Shown: positions 12,015 through 18,169 of the stretch, one piece after another
Layout of the letters: each line of letters opens with the position of its first letter
How positions within the stretch are numbered: the stretch's first letter is position 1
Source of the DNA: Spirochaetaceae bacterium
GTDB lineage: Bacteria; Spirochaetota; Spirochaetia; CADAEX01
Assembly (NCBI GenBank): GCA_009778835.1
Contig: WRFK01000009.1
Location: 1-18,169, forward strand
DNA length: 18,169 bases
Direction: 5' to 3'
Made by a program: the position numbers and the translations under genes
Notes under the pieces: generated by a model
What the model saw: only the letters and a program-made list of their open reading frames with translations
Database searches by the model: none
Told to the model about the DNA's origin: nothing

Positions 12015-14258
12015 ATGGCTAAATCATACAGATTTTTCGTTACATGCCCTTCGGGGTTTGAATATCAGCTTGTTAAAGAACTTAAAAATATAATCCCTTC
12101 CCTCCCAATAGAACAGAAGCAGGGAGGAGCTGAATTTACGGGCTCGTTTTCCAATGGGCTTAAAATTTGCCTCTGGTCAAGAATTGCGGGAAAAGCGCTT
12201 TTGGCTCTTGAAGATTTTAATCCTCATGATGAAAAAGAGATATATGAAAGGGCAAAAAGGATAAAATGGTCAGATTTTTTCTATAAAGAAAAAACAATAG
12301 CTGTTGATACAACGTTAGTTTCCAAAACATTTACCAACTCATCGTATCTTTCTCTTCTGGTAAAAGATGGTATTTCTGACCACTTCCGGACTATCTCCGG
12401 AAGCAGGCCTAATGTTGACAAGCAGGATGCAGATATAAGAATAAATCTTTTTGTTTCAAAAAATAGCGCTACAATAAGCCTTGATATTTCGGGCGGGAGC
12501 CTTCACCAGCGCGGATACAGGAGAAAAGGGGCAGTTGCTCCATTAAAAGAAAATCTTGCAGCAGCGCTTCTTGAAAGAGCTGGATGGAATGAGATGGTTC
12601 TGCAAAAAAATATGGAACAGCTTCAGCAAGATATTGGAAAGCCTGCTTTTGTGGATCCCATGTGCGGCAGTGGAACATTTCTTATTGAAGCAGCAATGAT
12701 AGCCTCCAGCACAGCTCCGGGGTTGCTAAGGAAAAATTTTTCATTCCAGCACTTGCGGCAATTTAAAAATGAAGAATGGAAAGCATTGGTTGATGAAGCT
12801 TATAAAGCAAGAGATCTTGAAGCTCTTTCTCCTGTAAGGATATTTGGTTTTGATATTGATGGAGAAGCCATAAGAATATCCAAAGAAAATATTAAGTCAG
12901 CAGGATTTTCTTCCTGTATTGATGTAAAGAAAACCAATATAGCAGATATTGAAAAACACCTGGATAAAAATCTTAAACCTGGTCTTGTTGCGATCAATCT
13001 TCCGTACGGAAAAAGACTTGGAAGCGATGAAGACCTATCCCCATTATATCAACTGGCAGGAGAAAAAATAAAAGAGAATTTCGAAGGATTTAAAGTTATT
13101 GCGCTTTCCGGAGATGAAGAGCTTTCAAGAAGCCTTGGAATGAAACCGCTTCAGGTAAATACTGTATATAATGGTTCGATAAAATCTGTTTCTGCGATTT
13201 TCAGCATTGACTCCAGGTACAGGGAAAAGACAGATTTGTCCGGGCAAGAGGCAAGCTCTTCGGATCGAAAGACAAGCTCTGCTCAAAATGGAGAAGCAGA
13301 AACTCCGGCATCTGTATATTTTTCAGAAATGCTTGCGAATAGATTAAGGAAAAACATCAAAGCATTAAGAAAATGGAAGACAAAAGAAAGTATAACCAGC
13401 TACAGAATTTATGACGCAGATATACCTGAATATTCAGCCTCAATAGATGTGTATGAAGATAAATTTCTCTATATACAGGAATATGCTCCGCCTGCAGAAA
13501 TACCGGAAAAAAAAGCAGATAGAAGACTAAAAGAAATAATTTATACTGCTCAAAATATAACAGGAATAAATTATAAAAATATAAATGTCAGACAAAAAAA
13601 GAGGCAAAAAAAGGGAGAGCAGTATAAAAAAAGGGGAGAAGAAGGTGTTTATGATATAGTGCAGGAAGACGGGCTTTCGTTTTATGTAAATTTTTACGAT
13701 TACCTTGATACCGGTATTTTCCTTGACCATAGAATTATAAGAAAAATGATCCGGGAGCTTTCTGCGGGTAAGAAAATGCTAAATCTATTTTCATATACCG
13801 GAACAGCTTCTGTCTATGCAGCAGCAGGCGGCGCTTTGAGCACAACAAGTGTGGATACGAATTCCACCTATTGCAGTTGGGCTGAAAGAAATTTTCTCCT
13901 TAATAAAATGGGGCTTAAAACAAATAAGATAATAAAAGCAGATTGCATGGATTTTCTGGCAAAAGACAATGAATTATATGATATTATTTTTATAGATCCT
14001 CCCACTTTTTCAAATTCAAAAAGCAGGGAAGATTTTTTTGATATTCAGGCTGATCATTCAAGTTTAATTACTCTGGCTGCTGAAAAGCTTAAAAAAGATG
14101 GTATAATTATCTTCTCAAGCAACTTTAAAAAATTTAAATTAGATGATAATATAAGTACATTATTTTTTGTCAGTAATATTACAGAACAAACAGTATCTCC
14201 TGATTTTGAAAGACATGGATACTTGCGCCATTGCTGGATACTGAAAAAGGATAAATAG
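12015..14258 (+). CDS. rlmL: Bifunctional 23S rRNA methyltransferase RlmKL (747 aa)
   Basis: This is a fusion of two methyltransferases that modify 23S rRNA: N2 of G2445 (RlmL half) and N7 of G2069 (RlmK half), E. coli numbering. The N-terminus has a THUMP-type RNA-binding region (about 45-160). The RlmL half shows DPMCGSGTFLIEAAMIA (214-230) and the catalytic motif INLPYGKRLG (327-336). The usual NPPYG reads NLPYG here. A Ser/Glu-rich linker (about 405-432) joins the halves. The RlmK half shows MLNLFSYTGTASVYAAAG (588-605) for S-adenosylmethionine and IFIDPPTFSNSK (658-669). It is longer than E. coli RlmKL (702 aa), mainly through the linker and a Lys-rich stretch near 525-542. The ribosome site is weak. 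Confidence 0.93.
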   Translation: MAKSYRFFVTCPSGFEYQLVKELKNIIPSLPIEQKQGGAEFTGSFSNGLKICLWSRIAGKALLALEDFNPHDEKEIYERAKRIKWSDFFYKEKTIAVDTTLVSKTFTNSSYLSLLVKDGISDHFRTISGSRPNVDKQDADIRINLFVSKNSATISLDISGGSLHQRGYRRKGAVAPLKENLAAALLERAGWNEMVLQKNMEQLQQDIGKPAFVDPMCGSGTFLIEAAMIASSTAPGLLRKNFSFQHLRQFKNEEWKALVDEAYKARDLEALSPVRIFGFDIDGEAIRISKENIKSAGFSSCIDVKKTNIADIEKHLDKNLKPGLVAINLPYGKRLGSDEDLSPLYQLAGEKIKENFEGFKVIALSGDEELSRSLGMKPLQVNTVYNGSIKSVSAIFSIDSRYREKTDLSGQEASSSDRKTSSAQNGEAETPASVYFSEMLANRLRKNIKALRKWKTKESITSYRIYDADIPEYSASIDVYEDKFLYIQEYAPPAEIPEKKADRRLKEIIYTAQNITGINYKNINVRQKKRQKKGEQYKKRGEEGVYDIVQEDGLSFYVNFYDYLDTGIFLDHRIIRKMIRELSAGKKMLNLFSYTGTASVYAAAGGALSTTSVDTNSTYCSWAERNFLLNKMGLKTNKIIKADCMDFLAKDNELYDIIFIDPPTFSNSKSREDFFDIQADHSSLITLAAEKLKKDGIIIFSSNFKKFKLDDNISTLFFVSNITEQTVSPDFERHGYLRHCWILKKDK

Positions 14259-14333
14259 CGTTTTTGGAGTGCTGGTATGCCAATTTTATTTTTGTTATAT
14301 AAGTTTATATGGGGTGAGGTAAGGAGATAGGAA

Positions 14334-15551
14334 ATGAAAAAAAGAAGATTTATATCACATGGACATCTTATTGATTCAGGGATACTTACCCAAACTTTAA
14401 ATGCAATTATTGCAGATGGGGCAGACTACGAGATAGTTGAATTCAGCGTAGGAAAAACAAATGTCCAGGAATCTGTTATTGAGATCGATCTTATATGTGA
14501 AACAGAGGAGCAGATTCAGGCCCTTTCTCCAAAACTTGTTCAATTTGGCAGCTATGAAAAAAAGCCTCCGGAAGCTCTGTTTAAAACTGCTCCGGGAGAC
14601 AAGTGTGTTTCGGAAGATTTTTACTCAACAACAAATCATCGCACAGAAGTTTTCTACAACAAAAAGTGGTGCCAGGTTAAAAACCAGAGAATGGATGCTG
14701 TTATTGTGTTAAAAGAAGATGGCCCTGTTTGCGTAAAACTCAGAGATGTAAAAAAAGAAGACAAAGTGCTCTGCTCTTCCGATGCTGTAAGAGTTTTTCC
14801 CCCTGCAAGGGAAAGAGGATCGGAAGATTTTACTTTTATGTCCGGAGATGTATCATCAGAACGTTCCACAGATTTTGTGGCAGCTAAAATCGCCGCAGAG
14901 CTTGTAAAAATGAAAGAGAAAAAAGAAAAAATTGTTGTTGTAGCAGGTCCTGTTGTTGTCCATTCAGGAGGCTCTCGTGCTTTTTCAGCTCTTCTAAGAG
15001 AAGGTTTTTTTAGCGGAGTGCTTTCTGGAAATGCCCTTGCTGTGCATGACATTGAATCTGTTTTTTTTGGAACATCGCTTGGATTTTGTCAGAAAACAGG
15101 AAGGCCAGCTAACGAAGGGCATAAAAATCACATGAGGGCAATCAACAAGATAAATTTATGCGGATCTATAAAAAATGCTGTGGAGCAGAATGTTCTTACC
15201 AGTGGCATAATGTATGAAATAGTAAAAGCCAACATACCGTATTGTCTTGCAGGCTCCATAAGGGACGATGGCCCTCTTCCAGAGGCAGTAACCGATATGA
15301 TAGAAGCGCAGACGCAATATGCAAAAATTATTGAAGGGGCTTCCATGGTTATTATGCTTTCATCAATGTTACACTCAATAGGGACAGGCAATATGATCCC
15401 TTCGTGGGTAAAAACAGTATGTATTGATATAAACCCGGCAGTTGTTACAAAACTCTCCGACAGAGGCTCAAGCCAGGCAATGGGAATTGTGAGCGATGTA
15501 GGGCTGTTTTTAAAAGCGCTGGCTGAAAAATGTGTTCCGGATTTTAAATGA
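14334..15551 (+). CDS. Archaeal-type ornithine cyclodeaminase, TIGR00300 (LOR/SDH) family
   Basis: The family includes an archaeal ornithine cyclodeaminase and the C-terminal half of cyanobacterial ArgZ/AgrE, which convert ornithine to proline and ammonia with bound NAD. Residues 4-100 match the LOR/SDH N-terminal domain. The catalytic half keeps long conserved blocks: VVAGPVVVHSGG (202-213), GNALAVHDIE (232-241), AGSIRDDGPLP (306-316) and VCIDINPAVVTKLSDRGS (362-379). There is no arginine dihydrolase domain, so this is the short archaeal-like form. At 405 aa it fits. AAGGAG precedes the ATG by 7 nt. It ends 13 bp before pheS, so it is probably cotranscribed with pheST. Substrate identity in bacteria of this type is inferred from the family. 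Confidence 0.88.
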   Translation: MKKRRFISHGHLIDSGILTQTLNAIIADGADYEIVEFSVGKTNVQESVIEIDLICETEEQIQALSPKLVQFGSYEKKPPEALFKTAPGDKCVSEDFYSTTNHRTEVFYNKKWCQVKNQRMDAVIVLKEDGPVCVKLRDVKKEDKVLCSSDAVRVFPPARERGSEDFTFMSGDVSSERSTDFVAAKIAAELVKMKEKKEKIVVVAGPVVVHSGGSRAFSALLREGFFSGVLSGNALAVHDIESVFFGTSLGFCQKTGRPANEGHKNHMRAINKINLCGSIKNAVEQNVLTSGIMYEIVKANIPYCLAGSIRDDGPLPEAVTDMIEAQTQYAKIIEGASMVIMLSSMLHSIGTGNMIPSWVKTVCIDINPAVVTKLSDRGSSQAMGIVSDVGLFLKALAEKCVPDFK

Positions 15552-15564
15552 ATAGGAGACTTAG

Positions 15565-17106
15565 ATGGATTTCGATATAAAAACATTTCATCCTCTTGAA
15601 ATAAAACTGCTCTTAAATGCAGAAGAAGAAAATATTTCAGCAGAAAGTCTTGTTGGCAAACTGGCCTTCAAGCCTGGTCAGTATAACCAGGCATTTAGCT
15701 GGCTCTCTGCCAAAAAACTTATTGAAGAAAAAGAAAAAAAACAAAGAGTGATCTTTGAGATAACAGATATAGGCCGCGACTATCAGAAAAACAATACGCC
15801 GGCAGAGAAAATATTTAATCTTGTGCAAGAGAAAGGGGGAGCGCTTACTCTTTCCGAAATAAGTTCGATACTTTCGCTTGAAAACAAAGATACAGGCGCA
15901 GCTTTCGGACAAATGTCAAAAGAAGGGATAATGGCGCTTAACGAAGAAAAAAAAGTTATTGTTAAAAGCGCAGGAATGTCTCCAGTGATGAAAGCAGTAA
16001 GAACTCTTCTTGATAAAGGGGTTGCATCCGGCGAAATCGAAGAAAGTGCTCTTACTGCAGAAGAGAAGCAGGCAATGTCGGGAATCAGTAAAAAACGGGG
16101 AGGCGGAAGCGCCCCTTTCCGTATAGCAGAAAGAGAAGATGTTGTGTACAAAATGACTTCTATGGGAATGCAGGTAAAAAAACAATTAAAAGAGCAGGGG
16201 GTTTCCGGCAATGAAATCGGAGGGCTTACTCCCGAAATGCTTGCGGATGGAACCTGGAAAAATGCGACATTCAGAAGTTATAACGTAAATACTCCTCCTG
16301 CAAGAGTTCTGTTGGGAAGACACAGTCCGTATTCAGAATTTCTTGATGGAGTAAAAGATAAACTTGTTTCACTTGGATTTGAAGAATTTGATGGCCCGCT
16401 TGTTGAAACAGAGTTCTGGAACAGCGATGCTCTTTTTATGCCGCAGTTCCATTCTGCCAGAGATATCCACGATGTCTATTATATAGAAGATCCCAAGAAA
16501 GCAAAGGAGATCCAGCAGCCATATCTTGATCAGGTTGCAGAGGCTCACAAAAATGGCTGGAAAACAGGAAGCCGCGGTTGGGGATATGATTTTGACAAAG
16601 AGTTTACAAAAAGGCTTATCTTAAGAAGTCAGGGAACAGTTCTTTCCGCAAAGACACTTCCCAAGGCTAAAATCCCTGGAAAATATTTTGGAATTGCAAG
16701 ATGCTTCAGATACGACAAAGTGGATGCGACTCATCTTTCCGACTTTTACCAGACAGAAGGGATTGTCCTTGGAGAAGATGTAAATTTTAAAACACTGCTT
16801 GGGCTTTTAAAAATGTTTGCGGAAGAGGTGGCAGGGGCAACCGAAGTTATGTATGTTCCCGGCTATTTCCCTTTTACAGAACCTTCTGTGGAAATCCATA
16901 TAAAACATCCTGTTCTTGGATGGTTTGAACTTGGAGGATCGGGAATCTTTCGGCCAGAAGTAACAGAACCACTTGGAGTGCATGTGCCTGTTCTTGCGTG
17001 GGGCCTTGGAATCGACAGAATGGCTCTTATGTCGCTTGGACTCAATGATTTAAGAGAGCTTTTTACCAGCAATATTGAAAGCATAAGACTCAGAAGGAGT
17101 AAGTAA
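15565..17106 (+). CDS. pheS: Phenylalanyl-tRNA synthetase alpha subunit, archaeal type (513 aa)
   Basis: This is the catalytic subunit of the alpha2-beta2 enzyme that charges tRNA-Phe. Residues 1-230 are winged-helix-like N-terminal domains, as in archaeal and eukaryotic cytosolic forms. Typical bacterial PheS is about 330-350 aa with a coiled-coil N-terminus. Class II motif 2 is FRYDKVDATHLSDFYQTEG (381-399), the Phe pocket motif is FPFTEPSVE (435-443), and motif 3 is GLGIDRMALM (480-489). Residues 307-346 carry the insertion common in archaeal-type proteins. AGGAG precedes the ATG. The 3' end holds the ribosome site AAGGAG of pheT. Archaeal-type PheRS in bacteria is a known trait of spirochaetes. 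Confidence 0.96.
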   Translation: MDFDIKTFHPLEIKLLLNAEEENISAESLVGKLAFKPGQYNQAFSWLSAKKLIEEKEKKQRVIFEITDIGRDYQKNNTPAEKIFNLVQEKGGALTLSEISSILSLENKDTGAAFGQMSKEGIMALNEEKKVIVKSAGMSPVMKAVRTLLDKGVASGEIEESALTAEEKQAMSGISKKRGGGSAPFRIAEREDVVYKMTSMGMQVKKQLKEQGVSGNEIGGLTPEMLADGTWKNATFRSYNVNTPPARVLLGRHSPYSEFLDGVKDKLVSLGFEEFDGPLVETEFWNSDALFMPQFHSARDIHDVYYIEDPKKAKEIQQPYLDQVAEAHKNGWKTGSRGWGYDFDKEFTKRLILRSQGTVLSAKTLPKAKIPGKYFGIARCFRYDKVDATHLSDFYQTEGIVLGEDVNFKTLLGLLKMFAEEVAGATEVMYVPGYFPFTEPSVEIHIKHPVLGWFELGGSGIFRPEVTEPLGVHVPVLAWGLGIDRMALMSLGLNDLRELFTSNIESIRLRRSK

Positions 17107-17108
17107 CG

Positions 17109-18169
17109 ATGCCTAAAATAGAAGTTTATGAAGATGCGTTATATAAATATATTGGAAAGAAGATAGTTGGAGATGATTTTGTAAAAATTCTTTCTGTTGC
17201 CAAAGCGGAATTCGACGGCAAAGAAGGCGATATTCTTAAAATAGAATTAAACGACACCAACCGTCCGGACTTGTGGTCAACAGCCGGGCTAGGAAGGCAG
17301 CTTAGAATTTATCTTGGCGGAGAGAAAAAAGAGTATCCGTTTTTTTCTGCAAAAGGAAATGTTAAAGATTGCGGGAACAGAATAATAGAAGTGGATCCTG
17401 CGCTTGGAAAAATAAGACCATATATTTCTGCATTTGCAATAAAAGGCAAGGGCATGGATGAATCATTGCTTAAAGATATTATCCAGACACAGGAGAAGCT
17501 GTGCTGGAATTATGGGCAAAAGAGAAAAAGCATAGCAATGGGAGTTTACAGAAGCGATCTTTTTGAATATCCAATAAAATATCTTGCGGCAAATCCGGAC
17601 AAAGAATCTTTTGCGCCGCTTGGCTTTGACAAAAAATTAACGTTAAGAGAAATTATAAAACAGCATCCCAAGGGAGAGGAATTCGGAGCGATTATTTCCG
17701 GATTTGACAAATACCCTTATATTACGGATTCAAAGGGAAAAACCTTAAGCCTTCCTCCTGTAATCAACAGCAATGATATTGGCGCTGTTGTTGCCGGAGA
17801 CAAAGAGCTTTTTGTGGAAATGACAGGAACAGATATTTATTCGCTTTTACTTGCAACATCTATTGTTGCCTGTGACCTTTATGATGCGGGCTATGAAATT
17901 CTTCCTGTAAAAACAGTATACCCTTATGATACGTTGCTTGGCCGAGAGGTTACTGCTCCGTTTTATTTTCAGCAGCCTGTAAAGACAGATATTTCATATG
18001 TCAACAAACTGCTTGGAGAAAATTTTAAAGTAAATGAAGCAGTATCTTTTGGAAAAAAAATGGGGTGCAGGATCGAAGGAGAGGGAGATAATCTTATACT
18101 CTATCCCGCAGAATACAGAAATGACTTTCTCCACCCTGTAGACATAATAGAAGATATAATGATAGGAAA
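17109..18169 (+). CDS. pheT: Phenylalanyl-tRNA synthetase beta subunit, archaeal type, N-terminal part
   Basis: It is open at the window edge: 353 codons plus two bases are visible. It begins MPKIEVYEDALYKYIG and lacks the bacterial N-terminal tRNA-binding (EMAP-like) domain, as in archaeal and eukaryotic beta subunits. ELNDTNRPDLWSTAGLGRQL (residues about 46-65) is the conserved B1-type segment. The B3/B4 editing-site region runs about 95-255 with PPVINSNDIG and LFVEMTGTD. The B5 domain begins near 293 with DISYVNKLLGENF. The start ATG lies 2 bp after the pheS stop, with AAGGAG at 17094-17099 inside pheS. The two subunits are surely coexpressed. Confidence 0.95.
   Translation, partial: MPKIEVYEDALYKYIGKKIVGDDFVKILSVAKAEFDGKEGDILKIELNDTNRPDLWSTAGLGRQLRIYLGGEKKEYPFFSAKGNVKDCGNRIIEVDPALGKIRPYISAFAIKGKGMDESLLKDIIQTQEKLCWNYGQKRKSIAMGVYRSDLFEYPIKYLAANPDKESFAPLGFDKKLTLREIIKQHPKGEEFGAIISGFDKYPYITDSKGKTLSLPPVINSNDIGAVVAGDKELFVEMTGTDIYSLLLATSIVACDLYDAGYEILPVKTVYPYDTLLGREVTAPFYFQQPVKTDISYVNKLLGENFKVNEAVSFGKKMGCRIEGEGDNLILYPAEYRNDFLHPVDIIEDIMIG

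Noticed and set aside
14265..14297. Possible terminator after rlmKL (TTGG...CCAA before a T-rich run)
   Set aside because: Only four stem pairs with a 12-nt loop. Too weak to call, although the T-rich run is suggestive.

Overview
The window is AT-rich (roughly one third G+C by eye) and comes from a bacterium with an outer membrane, most likely a spirochaete, perhaps Treponema-like. Three things point there. The phenylalanyl-tRNA synthetase is of the archaeal type, which spirochaetes are known to carry. There is a CheX-type chemotaxis phosphatase. There is also a TIGR03545/TIGR03546 pair, a family reported only from bacteria with outer membranes. The taxon is an inference, since no rRNA or marker phylogeny is available here.

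Layout. (1) 1-3066, minus strand: a metallo-beta-lactamase-fold hydrolase, a membrane-anchored TPR-like protein of unknown role, and a two-gene unit of a small inner-membrane protein (TIGR03546) and a large AsmA-like protein (TIGR03545), cut by the window edge. (2) 3209-5643, plus strand: a zinc/manganese-type ABC ATPase and permease without a substrate-binding protein, followed at 18 bp by a zinc-containing sirtuin. (3) 5695-8714, minus strand: a compact phosphorelay of a CheY-like receiver, CheX and a membrane-bound CheA-like kinase that has HPt and ATPase domains but no CheW domain. (4) 8846-10367, plus strand: a LysR regulator divergent from the phosphorelay, then a small P-loop kinase. 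(5) 10368-10883: a 516-bp stretch without a credible gene, holding a 139-bp MITE-like inverted-repeat element and a GC-rich, hairpin-dense island. (6) 10884-18169, plus strand: ychF, the double 23S rRNA methyltransferase rlmKL, then an archaeal-type ornithine cyclodeaminase, pheS and a truncated pheT in tight succession.

The housekeeping right half serves translation: YchF, rRNA methylation and Phe-tRNA charging. The left half concerns the envelope, metal uptake and signalling. The least explained pieces are the GC-rich hairpin island at about 10531-10830, the Cys/Pro hexapeptide repeat at the N-terminus of the metal ABC ATPase, the CheW-less phosphorelay, and the AsmA-like/TIGR03546 pair.
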